From contig CANMKE010000038.1 in assembly GCA_947498325.1 (NCBI GenBank), positions 1 through 44,736 of the forward strand: a stretch of 44,736 nucleotides of DNA, in the 5' to 3' direction. The translations under genes were made by a program, and so were the position numbers. The notes beneath the pieces were generated by a model, which saw nothing but the letters and a program-made list of their open reading frames with translations, made no database searches and was not told the origin of the DNA. The first letter of the stretch is position 1, and the number at the start of each line of letters is the position of its first letter. This stretch comes from an uncultured Persicobacter sp. (GTDB taxonomy: Bacteria > Bacteroidota > Bacteroidia > Cytophagales > Cyclobacteriaceae). Positions 25,321-33,924 of this stretch are shown here, one piece after another.

Positions 25321-25410
25321 ATTCCTAAATCCACTTTAAATAATCAAAAATTTAGATTATTTCGCATTAGGAATCCGCTATCTTAAAGAAAGAGGAATGG
25401 GCGTATTCCT
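25321..25410. promoter_or_regulatory. Nested palindrome cluster upstream of sixA
   Basis: ATTCCTAA (25321-25328) is the exact complement of TTAGGAAT (25367-25374). Inside this pair AAATAATC (25338-25345) is complementary to GATTATTT (25355-25362). A third pair, AGGAAT (25393-25398) and ATTCCT (25405-25410), uses the same half-site. The cluster ends about 30 bases before the sixA ATG. It could be a multi-site operator or a structured leader. The rest of the 25031-25441 spacer holds the topA promoter and no gene. Confidence 0.45.
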
Positions 25411-25441
25411 TCATTGAACAGATTGCTTTATTTATTACTAT

Positions 25442-25942
25442 ATGCAGAACACGACCAAGACTTTACTGCTGATCAGACATGCAGAAGCACAGGAAGCTCA
25501 TTATCATGAGCCGGACATCAAAAGAACGCTCACACAACATGGCATTCGTTCAGCCGCCAAGCTTGGGGAACACCTCAAACAGCAAAACTGTGTTTTTGAC
25601 CACCTGATGGTGTCCACTGCTTTTAGAACTGAGATGACCGCCAAGCTGATCGCGGAACAGTTCGATTGGCCAATGAATAAAATTGAATATAGCGAAGAGT
25701 TGTATAATGCCTCGCCACGGGTCTTGTTGCAAAGTATTTGCAGTGCCCCTGAGGAAGTCAATACATTAGCCGTTGTGGCACATTACCCTGGGCTGCCGCA
25801 TCTTGCAGAAGTCCTGACCAACAAAGAAATGCCCTTTCTTCAGCCGGCAGGTGTGATAAAAATAAGCCTTGAGGTGGATCACTGGCAGGAAGTATCGGAA
25901 GGCACAGGCACATTGATCGAGGTAATTAATGAGCTTTCTTAA
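25442..25942 (+). CDS. sixA: SixA-like phosphohistidine phosphatase
   Basis: This 166-residue histidine-phosphatase superfamily (phosphoglycerate mutase fold) protein has the size of E. coli SixA. The catalytic RHAE motif carries H13, and the second His is H114 in VVAHYPGLPHL. SixA removes phosphate from histidine residues of phosphotransfer proteins (ArcB HPt, PtsN-type PTS). The physiological partner here is unknown, since no HPt or PTS gene is adjacent. It is convergent with sucC, with a shared terminator. Confidence 0.85.
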   Translation: MQNTTKTLLLIRHAEAQEAHYHEPDIKRTLTQHGIRSAAKLGEHLKQQNCVFDHLMVSTAFRTEMTAKLIAEQFDWPMNKIEYSEELYNASPRVLLQSICSAPEEVNTLAVVAHYPGLPHLAEVLTNKEMPFLQPAGVIKISLEVDHWQEVSEGTGTLIEVINELS

Positions 25943-25994
25943 AAGCGTGTTTAAACCAGAACATTCTCTTTTCCGCTGATAGAAAAAAGCATAA

Positions 25995-26030
25995 AAAAAA
26001 GGCTGATACCTTCAAGTATCAGCCTTTTAT
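25995..26030. terminator. Bidirectional terminator between sixA and sucC
   Basis: AAAGGCTGATAC and GTATCAGCCTTT form a 12-bp stem around a 6-nt loop, with A-rich and T-rich flanks on the two sides. Confidence 0.93.
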
Positions 26031-26048
26031 TGTAATTATAATGGTCGA

Positions 26049-27239
26049 TTATACCAATGCCTCTTTAACGCAATCTGCTGCATCTTTCAGTAAAATAGCA
26101 GAAACCACACGCAAACCGGACTCCTCGATAATCTTCGCTCCTTCTTCAGCATTTGTTCCTTGAAGACGAACAATAATCGGGATATCAATTTGGCCGATAT
26201 TTTTGTAAGCTTCCACCACACCACTTGCTACACGATCACAACGTACGATACCACCAAAAATATTGATCAAAATCGCTTTAACGTTCGGGTCTTGAAGGAT
26301 AATACGGAAACCGGCTTCTACCGTTTGTGCATTTGCCCCACCCCCAACATCAAGGAAGTTTGCAGGCTCACCACCTGAAAGCTTAATCATGTCCATGGTG
26401 GCCATTGCCAAACCGGCACCGTTCACCATACAGCCTACATTACCATCCAGCTTCACGTAGTTCAAGCCCGATTTTGAAGCTTCCACTTCCAAAGGATCTT
26501 CCTCCGACTCATCACGCAAAGCAATAAAATCTTTATGACGGTACAAAGCGTTATCGTCCAGGTTGATCTTAGCATCCACCGCAATAATTGCATCATCCGA
26601 TGCCTTCAATACCGGGTTAATTTCCACCTGTGAAGCATCGATACCACGGTAAGCCTTATAAATGTTGGTAATGAACTTGATCATATTCTTCAGTGCCAAA
26701 CCTTCCAAGCCCAAAGCGAAAGCCACTTTTCTTGCCTGATAAGCCTGTAAACCCACCTTAGGATCAACCCACTCTTTAATGATTTTTTCCGGCGTTTGTT
26801 CCGCTACTTCTTCAATGTCCACACCACCTTCGGTAGAAGCCATGATAACGTCACAGCCCTTGGCACGATCCAGCAGTACACTCAGGTAAATTTCTGAAGG
26901 CTCCGATGCGCCAGGGTAGTAAACATCCTCTGAAACGATGATCTTGTTGACCTTTTTCCCTTCAGGGCCTGTTTGGGGAGTCACCAACTGCATCCCGATG
27001 ATCTGGTCTGCTAACTGATACACCTCTTCCACATTTTTGGCGATTTTCACCCCGCCGCCTTTTCCACGGCCACCGGCGTGAATCTGCGCTTTTAAAACAA
27101 ATACAGCCGTTTTTGTTTCTTCAAATAATTGACGTGCTGCATTGACAGCCACCTCGGGAGTTTCTGCCAATTTCTGTGCAGGAACCACCACGCCGTAGCT
27201 TTTTAATATGTCTTTTGCTTGATATTCGTGAATATTCAT
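26049..27239 (-). CDS. sucC: Succinyl-CoA ligase (ADP-forming) beta subunit
   Basis: This 396-residue beta subunit carries the ATP-grasp and CoA-ligase domains that convert succinyl-CoA, ADP and Pi to succinate, CoA and ATP in the TCA cycle. It starts with MNIHEYQAKDIL; the nucleotide-binding segment is KAQIHAGGRGKGGGVK (about 49-64). The Mg-binding region EINPVL and the phosphate-binding FLDVGGGA and NIFGGI(V)RCD near the C terminus are intact. It is followed directly by a terminator and sucD is not adjacent on either side, so the alpha subunit must be encoded elsewhere. It is divergent from lolD. Confidence 0.97.
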   Translation of the reverse strand: MNIHEYQAKDILKSYGVVVPAQKLAETPEVAVNAARQLFEETKTAVFVLKAQIHAGGRGKGGGVKIAKNVEEVYQLADQIIGMQLVTPQTGPEGKKVNKIIVSEDVYYPGASEPSEIYLSVLLDRAKGCDVIMASTEGGVDIEEVAEQTPEKIIKEWVDPKVGLQAYQARKVAFALGLEGLALKNMIKFITNIYKAYRGIDASQVEINPVLKASDDAIIAVDAKINLDDNALYRHKDFIALRDESEEDPLEVEASKSGLNYVKLDGNVGCMVNGAGLAMATMDMIKLSGGEPANFLDVGGGANAQTVEAGFRIILQDPNVKAILINIFGGIVRCDRVASGVVEAYKNIGQIDIPIIVRLQGTNAEEGAKIIEESGLRVVSAILLKDAADCVKEALV

Positions 27240-27345
27240 GGTTGTTGGGTTATTATTTGCTTGTCTTTCAACTAAAGTAAGTTAATTGAGGAAAATTACC
27301 AAAGATTTGCCCCGCAAGGAAACAGGATAAAGCTTGAATTTTTTA

Positions 27346-27353
27346 TATGTTTG
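27346..27353 (+). promoter_or_regulatory. -7 element of lolD promoter
   Basis: TATGTTTG fits TAnnTTTG and lies 54 bases before the lolD ATG. No -33 match at usual spacing. Confidence 0.45.
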
Positions 27354-27407
27354 TAGCTTCTGAACCACAAGTGAGTAATTATCACGATAAAACAGGCACT
27401 AAGGCAA

Positions 27408-28079
27408 ATGTTAAAAGCTAAAAATATTCACCGAAAATACGGCCACCTTGAGGTACTCAAAGGGGTGGACCTGCTGGTAAAAAAAGGAGAGATCGTTTCT
27501 ATAGTAGGTGCATCGGGCGCAGGAAAAAGCACCCTGCTGCAAATTATCGGAACCCTCGACCATGCCGACTCCGGTGAAGTGTACATTGCCAATCAGGAAA
27601 TTGGCCAGCTGAACAAAGATGGGCTTGCGCGGTTTAGAAACCAGAAGATTGGATTTATCTTTCAGTTCCATAACCTGTTACCGGAGTTTTCTGCCATAGA
27701 GAATGTCTGTTTACCCGCTTTTCTTGCTGGTACTGATAAAGAAACCGCAGAACTCGAAGCACAGCACCTGCTCGATCGTCTTGGGCTTGGGCACCGAATG
27801 AACCATAAGCCGGGAGAACTTTCTGGGGGTGAGCAACAGCGTGTGGCAGTGGCCAGGGCACTGATCAACAAGCCGGACATTATTTTTGCTGATGAACCTT
27901 CGGGTAACCTCGACAGCATTGGCGCTCAGAACCTGCACGCACTTTTCTTTGAATTGCGTGATGAGCTCGACCTGACCTTCGTGATCGTAACCCACAATCC
28001 CGAGCTGGCAGATATGACGGACCGTAAATTGACCATGGTGGACGGACAAATTATCGAAAACCATTCACCTAACGAATAA
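27408..28079 (+). CDS. lolD: LolD/MacB-type ABC transporter ATP-binding protein
   Basis: This 223-residue ATPase drives extraction of outer-membrane lipoproteins (LolCDE) or a MacB-like process. Walker A is GASGAGKS (34-41), the Q-loop Q86, the signature LSGGEQQ (138-144), Walker B IIFADEPSG with D162/E163, and the D-loop NLD (167-169). No permease gene is adjacent, so the partner LolC/E-like subunits are encoded elsewhere. LolD is the closest family by overall pattern, but MacB- or FtsE-like assignments are not excluded. Confidence 0.85.
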   Translation: MLKAKNIHRKYGHLEVLKGVDLLVKKGEIVSIVGASGAGKSTLLQIIGTLDHADSGEVYIANQEIGQLNKDGLARFRNQKIGFIFQFHNLLPEFSAIENVCLPAFLAGTDKETAELEAQHLLDRLGLGHRMNHKPGELSGGEQQRVAVARALINKPDIIFADEPSGNLDSIGAQNLHALFFELRDELDLTFVIVTHNPELADMTDRKLTMVDGQIIENHSPNE

Positions 28080-28085
28080 TTTATT

Positions 28086-28093
28086 TACATTTG
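28086..28093 (+). promoter_or_regulatory. -7 element of the MaoC-like gene promoter
   Basis: TACATTTG fits TAnnTTTG. It lies 31 bases before the ATG at 28124 and seven bases after the lolD stop, suggesting the hydratase gene has its own promoter. Confidence 0.5.
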
Positions 28094-28123
28094 CGCTGAG
28101 TAAATACATCATTATTTTAGATC

Positions 28124-28537
28124 ATGATTTTAAAAGTAGGAGATCAATACCATTACGATTTTTCCATTAGTCAGGAAGAAGTGAACGAATTTGCAAGGAT
28201 TACCGGGGATACCAATCCTGTACACATTGATCCTGAGTTTGCAAAAACATCAGAATTTGGCAGAACAGTAATTCATGGCGTTTTTGGTCTTTCCATCATT
28301 TCAAGAGTGATGGGAACGCAATGGCCAGGCGAGGGATCCTTGTATCTTGGGCAAAACATTGAGTTCAAAGGACCGATGTATCCTGGAGACCAATACCGCA
28401 TTGAGTTGGAAGTGAAACGCGTGATCGGCCGAGTGCATATCGCCGTTGTTGAAACCAACATCCGACATATTGAATCTGGAAAAATCGTCGTAAAAGGTGA
28501 GGCTAAAGCCATGAACAAAAAAACTTTTGTTTCTTAA
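28124..28537 (+). CDS. MaoC-like (R)-specific enoyl-CoA hydratase
   Basis: This 137-residue single hot-dog domain protein resembles PhaJ. The hydratase motif is visible in FARITGDTNPVHID, giving the Asp and His pair of the active site, followed by the GRTVIHGVFG helix. Such enzymes hydrate 2-enoyl-CoA to (R)-3-hydroxyacyl-CoA, linking beta-oxidation to hydroxyalkanoate or lipid metabolism. No phaC or other fatty-acid gene is adjacent, so the pathway is not fixed. Confidence 0.85.
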   Translation: MILKVGDQYHYDFSISQEEVNEFARITGDTNPVHIDPEFAKTSEFGRTVIHGVFGLSIISRVMGTQWPGEGSLYLGQNIEFKGPMYPGDQYRIELEVKRVIGRVHIAVVETNIRHIESGKIVVKGEAKAMNKKTFVS

Positions 28538-29897
<1,360 letters not shown>

Positions 29898-29919
29898 TTT
29901 ATCCTTCAGATAAAACATT

Positions 29920-29949
29920 AAGCCAATCCTCTTCGGATTGGCTTTTTTT
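29920..29949 (+). terminator. Intrinsic terminator of gapA
   Basis: AAGCCAATCC and GGATTGGCTT form a 10-bp stem around a 5-nt loop, followed by a T-run. Confidence 0.93.
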
Positions 29950-30111
29950 ATGCCCAAAAACGCCCCTTCTTCCGATTGCGAATATCCCGATTCGTAAATT
30001 TTAATGATATTTTGTTGTCTTCTGCTTTATTTGCCGTAATTTTCGGCTCTGAAACTCATACCTCAACCTTGAGTCTCCTGTTTTGCATGTCTGGGGATAA
30101 CAAACATCTAT

Positions 30112-30933
30112 ATGCTTAAGAATTTTATTGCAACACTCGTACTCACCCTACTCCTACTCCCACAACTTGTTCATGCACAAAAAGCGGCCGCTCAGCCTTC
30201 CGTTACCACTATGGAGGAAACCGGCCTTTGGTTTGGTGCCTACCTGAAGTTTCAATTTTCGGAAAGGCTCGGCTACTATGGCGAACACCACTGGCGGGTA
30301 CGTAACGACCTCGACGATGTGTGGTCATTTTATGGCCGAAAACGTCAGATGTACAACCGTTTTGGCTTGAACATCTTCTTCAATGAGTATTTCGAAGGCG
30401 TAATAGGCCCGACTCTCGTGATGAACTTCACGCCTGAACCAGGAAATGAAGAGTTTGAAAAAGTGACTTATGAACCACGAATATGGCACCAATGGCTATT
30501 AAAAATGCCAGCCATGGGACGGTTTAAGTTCTACCATCAGTTTCGTTTTGAACACCGCTGGAAAAGGAAGAATGATGTAGGGGAAGAACACGATTACACC
30601 AACCGATATCGTTATAAGCTTTTTGCTTATATTCCGCTGAACTCCAAGAAAATCAAGGAAAAAACCCTCTATTTCTCTCCCAGTGCAGAGATATTTATGC
30701 ACAGTGGGGAATCCATTGGCGCGAATCCGATGGAAGATTTCCGAACTTACAATGGCCTTGGTTATGTATTAAATAACAATGTCACCTTCTTCGTTGGGCA
30801 CATGTACACCCTCGGGCAAAAGTCGAGCGGTTATGAATACAAGTCCAGTCACATTTTCAGATTCAATGTTTTCATCGGTATGGATTTCCGCAAATCTGGC
30901 GACCTATTACCAAAAATCAACCTGGGATACTAA
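30112..30933 (+). CDS. DUF2490 family outer-membrane beta-barrel protein
   Basis: This 273-residue exported protein has a signal peptide (about 1-22, ending VHAQ). The rest consists of alternating aromatic beta-strands with long polar turns, for example LGYYGEHHWRVRNDLDD and KFYHQFRFEHRWKR, and a terminal strand IGMDFRKSG. This is the pattern of DUF2490 barrels, which are common in Bacteroidota and uncharacterised. The next gene starts one base after its stop, so they form an operon. Confidence 0.8.
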   Translation: MLKNFIATLVLTLLLLPQLVHAQKAAAQPSVTTMEETGLWFGAYLKFQFSERLGYYGEHHWRVRNDLDDVWSFYGRKRQMYNRFGLNIFFNEYFEGVIGPTLVMNFTPEPGNEEFEKVTYEPRIWHQWLLKMPAMGRFKFYHQFRFEHRWKRKNDVGEEHDYTNRYRYKLFAYIPLNSKKIKEKTLYFSPSAEIFMHSGESIGANPMEDFRTYNGLGYVLNNNVTFFVGHMYTLGQKSSGYEYKSSHIFRFNVFIGMDFRKSGDLLPKINLGY

Positions 30934-30934
30934 T

Positions 30935-31822
30935 ATGAAGAAATTACCGCTGATACAACTATTCTTAATTATTGCACTCGGGATATCCATTCTTGCCAAT
31001 TTTCTGTTGCTTAACAGAGAGGAGCAGGAAGTGGATCCAAAGCAGGTGCAGTTGCTGGAATACTACGAGATAAAGAGAAATGCCGACAGTCTGATGCTCA
31101 GTGGGGAATATTCAAAAGCACTTGAAAGATACCAAGAAGCCAACAGCCTGCGTCCTGCAACCTTCTCTTCTTATGTCGATAGCATGACCATTGCGCTCAG
31201 CAATGATCTGCACGACCATATAGCCCTTGGCGACCGATTGTCTAATCACCTTAAAAAATACCAGGGCAAGGAGAATATTTTAGCCAAAGACACCCTAAAA
31301 AAGAAACAGATGATCAGTCACCTTGAATTGCAATGGGACAGCCTACTGATCAAGCACAATCATCATCTGCAGTTGCTGGAAGAGGCAGAGGGGAAAATTG
31401 CCAAGCTGGAGCTTAACCTCCACCAAGCCAATAAGTCGGTGTTGATGAAGACCTTCAAAAATCAGGATGGCGTGGAGGTCAAATACATTGGCCACACCAT
31501 CAATGATCAGGCAGAAGGCTATGGCTACGCGATCTTCGACAAGAAAGGCTTTTACGAAGGGCATTGGGCACATAACAAGCGAAATGGAAAGGGTACCTAT
31601 TATTGGGCCAACGGCGACATTTACAAGGGAGAATATGTAGATGGCAAACGTTCGGGAATAGGAACTTATCACTTCAGCTCAGGGGAAAAATACATTGGAG
31701 GCTGGAAAAATGACCTGCGCGATGGCGAAGGAAAAATCATCGATGCCAAAGGTAAGGAGGTTGCTTCGGGCACCTGGGTAAAGGATGAGTTGCAGAAGGA
31801 TAAGACTAAAAAGAAGAAATAA
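30935..31822 (+). CDS. Membrane-anchored MORN-repeat protein
   Basis: This 295-residue protein has one N-terminal membrane segment (about 7-26), then a helical and coiled-coil-like region (about 30-180, with TPR-like SGEYSKALERYQEANSLRP). At least four classical MORN repeats follow at about 195-285 (GYGYAIFDKKGFYEGHW, GKGTYYWANGDIYKGEY, GIGTYHFSSGEKYIGGW, DGEGKIIDAKGKE). MORN repeats bind lipids or act as scaffolds. The start is the ATG one base after the DUF2490 stop; an upstream in-frame start inside the DUF2490 gene is rejected. The lysine-rich C terminus is followed by a terminator. Confidence 0.82.
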   Translation: MKKLPLIQLFLIIALGISILANFLLLNREEQEVDPKQVQLLEYYEIKRNADSLMLSGEYSKALERYQEANSLRPATFSSYVDSMTIALSNDLHDHIALGDRLSNHLKKYQGKENILAKDTLKKKQMISHLELQWDSLLIKHNHHLQLLEEAEGKIAKLELNLHQANKSVLMKTFKNQDGVEVKYIGHTINDQAEGYGYAIFDKKGFYEGHWAHNKRNGKGTYYWANGDIYKGEYVDGKRSGIGTYHFSSGEKYIGGWKNDLRDGEGKIIDAKGKEVASGTWVKDELQKDKTKKKK

Positions 31823-31840
31823 GAAAGATAGATTTTCATC

Positions 31841-31872
31841 AAAAGGACGTTGCGTGCAGCGTCCTTTTTTTA
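31841..31872 (+). terminator. Intrinsic terminator of the DUF2490-MORN operon
   Basis: AAAAGGACG and CGTCCTTTT form the base of a long stem (extended with TGC/GCA), followed by a T-run. Confidence 0.9.
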
Positions 31873-31955
31873 TGGCATAAATTTCCTTTTTCACCAAAGG
31901 CACTTACAATGCACTCACCACTCATTTCTTTGTGAAAAACAAAAGAATTCACAAT

Positions 31956-32450
31956 ATGACTGCGAACTACTCACTTGACAAAAAGTACCTCACTGCTGAG
32001 GATGGAACGAAATATTTGGCCGTTTATAATGGTGAAGGAGGCCTCGACCTTTATGACACCAAAAGGATCGTAAAAAGAAAAGATTTTGAGGATGATACAG
32101 ATTATGCAATTGGGAAATACAATACTGCAGAGAAATTTGAAAAGCTGATCGGCAAATACAAAGCTTTGGTCGAGGGAGAAGTTGGCCATGATGAGGATAT
32201 GGTTTATGTTTCTTTCAAGGATGGTAGTGAATTGCGCATCTCAAACTACATCGACTTATCATTTATTCCACCGATGTCCGATTATCCATACAGCTCCAAA
32301 CAGTATGTTTTTTGTGAGGGATTCACCGAATACTTATTTATGAAAGAGGAAGAGATTGAAGCAGATAACGAAAGGGAGCGAAAACTAATCAGGTCCTATA
32401 TTGCGTTGGCTCGATTGCTCAGCAGGCATTTTGAGTTGACGGCAATTTAG
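31956..32450 (+). CDS. Hypothetical cytoplasmic protein
   Basis: This 164-residue, acidic protein has no signal peptide or membrane segment. It has a beta-rich N-terminal half (YLTAEDGTKYLAVYNGEGGLDLYD) and a C-terminal charged helix (EEEIEADNERERKLIRSYIALARLL). I do not recognise a family. The ATG at 31956 is preferred; a GTG at 31932 would add eight residues. It stands alone between the MORN operon terminator and the convergent susD gene. Confidence 0.65.
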   Translation: MTANYSLDKKYLTAEDGTKYLAVYNGEGGLDLYDTKRIVKRKDFEDDTDYAIGKYNTAEKFEKLIGKYKALVEGEVGHDEDMVYVSFKDGSELRISNYIDLSFIPPMSDYPYSSKQYVFCEGFTEYLFMKEEEIEADNERERKLIRSYIALARLLSRHFELTAI

Positions 32451-32476
32451 CAGGTACCATGAAAATCAATGACAAA

Positions 32477-32502
32477 AAAAGAGGTGCCGAAGCACCTCTT
32501 TC
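32477..32502 (-). terminator. Terminator of the susC-susD operon
   Basis: AAAGAGGTGC and GCACCTCTTT form a 10-bp stem with a 4-nt CGAA loop. The T-run lies on the minus-strand 3' side, about 28 bases after the susD stop. It may also stop the convergent plus-strand gene. Confidence 0.9.
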
Positions 32503-32529
32503 ACATCCATTATTCAACAACAGTGTCGT

Positions 32530-33891
32530 TTAATAGCCATCATTTTGTCTTAAATTTCCATCTGCAAGGTTAATCTCGCGGTTAGGAATAGGGAATAACA
32601 AGTGGTGATCGCTGATTGGCGTAGTAATATTTTCACTTTCCAAATACGCCTTAATGGTTTCAATCGCATTACCGTATCGTTTTAAGTCGAACCAGCGATG
32701 TCCTTCAAAAGCAAGCTCAAGGCGACGTTCAAGGGCTATTCCATCGATCAGTTCCTGCTGAGTGGCGAAAGTTTTTGGGGCAAGCCCAGCACGTGTACGA
32801 ATCTGATTAACAATATCAACGGCTTCAGTATTCATGCCTTCATTAGCCAACAGTTCCGCATAAAGCAAAATCACATCAGCATAGCGCAAAGCCACCCAGT
32901 CCACACCAGACTGTTCATTGCTGATGCCCACAGAATTGTATTTGTCAACAACCATTTTACCACCGTCTTCACCAACACTGGCATCCTTCCGCAGATCACC
33001 ATCCTCGTAGGTATTCAGGATATCGGTTGTGGCCATCACACCACCAAACTCTCCTTTCGAGCTGAAGGTATAGGAGAAAGTCTGATGCTCGTTGTCACTT
33101 GCCACATAACGAACGGCAAACAAAATTTCGTTGTTCATCTCCACCTCAAACACCTCTTTGTAGTTCTCCTGCAATTTAAAATTACCACTGTCCATGATTT
33201 CCTTCAAAAGGGTTTTCGCTGACACGTCACCACCTGAAGAAAGATAGGCTTTTGCTAAAATCCCCTTGGCCGACCAGGCTGTTGCACGGCCCAACTCATC
33301 CGACGAATAACTATCAGGCAACAAGGTCGCGGCTTCTTTCAGGTCGGCGATCACCTGCGCATAAATATCAGCCTCGGGTGTATTGGCCATTTCGGCATAA
33401 TCAGCATGTCCGATCGTCTTTAAGATCAGTGGCGAGCTGCCATAAATCTGCACCATTTGGTGGTAAACATAAGCCCTGATGAACAACACTTCACCTTTCA
33501 GCTGATCACGTTTCGCTCCTTCCTCTACCACTTCTATATTTTCCAAAACCATATTGGCGCGGTTGATGGTCGAATAACAGATGCGCCAGTAATCATAGAA
33601 AAAGCCAGTGAAGGGGTCAAAAGTAAAGGCATTCATCTCTGCATAGAATCCTTCCGTTCCTGGAAAGGTATTGTCGTCCACAATTCCCTCGATCGACCAG
33701 GCGATATTGGTCAGTTCCTGCAAGCCATCATACACTCCGATCACGGCAGACTCCACCTCTTCGGTATTCTCAAAGAAGTTGTTTTCACCAATTGAACTTG
33801 GTGGGGTAAGCGTCAGAAAATCTGAACAACTGCTCAGCCCCGACATCATGAATGCAGCCAAAAGGCCACAAAAAATATTTTTAAGTTTCAT
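32530..33891 (-). CDS. SusD/RagB-family outer-membrane lipoprotein
   Basis: This 453-residue surface lipoprotein forms the lid of a SusC/SusD nutrient importer and binds the substrate, usually an oligosaccharide. The signal ends LSSC with lipidated C22. Typical family segments are DFLTLTPPSSIGENNFF, WRICYSTINRANMVLENI, GEVLFIRAYVYHQMVQIYG (the TPR-like helix), VDWVALRYADVILLYAELLANEG and ERRLELAFEGHRWFDLKRYG near the C terminus. It follows susC by 33 bases and closes the operon. No glycosidase, lyase, sulfatase or regulator gene is adjacent, so the substrate cannot be inferred from neighbours. Confidence 0.96.
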   Translation of the reverse strand: MKLKNIFCGLLAAFMMSGLSSCSDFLTLTPPSSIGENNFFENTEEVESAVIGVYDGLQELTNIAWSIEGIVDDNTFPGTEGFYAEMNAFTFDPFTGFFYDYWRICYSTINRANMVLENIEVVEEGAKRDQLKGEVLFIRAYVYHQMVQIYGSSPLILKTIGHADYAEMANTPEADIYAQVIADLKEAATLLPDSYSSDELGRATAWSAKGILAKAYLSSGGDVSAKTLLKEIMDSGNFKLQENYKEVFEVEMNNEILFAVRYVASDNEHQTFSYTFSSKGEFGGVMATTDILNTYEDGDLRKDASVGEDGGKMVVDKYNSVGISNEQSGVDWVALRYADVILLYAELLANEGMNTEAVDIVNQIRTRAGLAPKTFATQQELIDGIALERRLELAFEGHRWFDLKRYGNAIETIKAYLESENITTPISDHHLLFPIPNREINLADGNLRQNDGY

Positions 33892-33924
33892 GTTCTTAAT
33901 CTTAAACGGTCAAAAAATAGGTCT

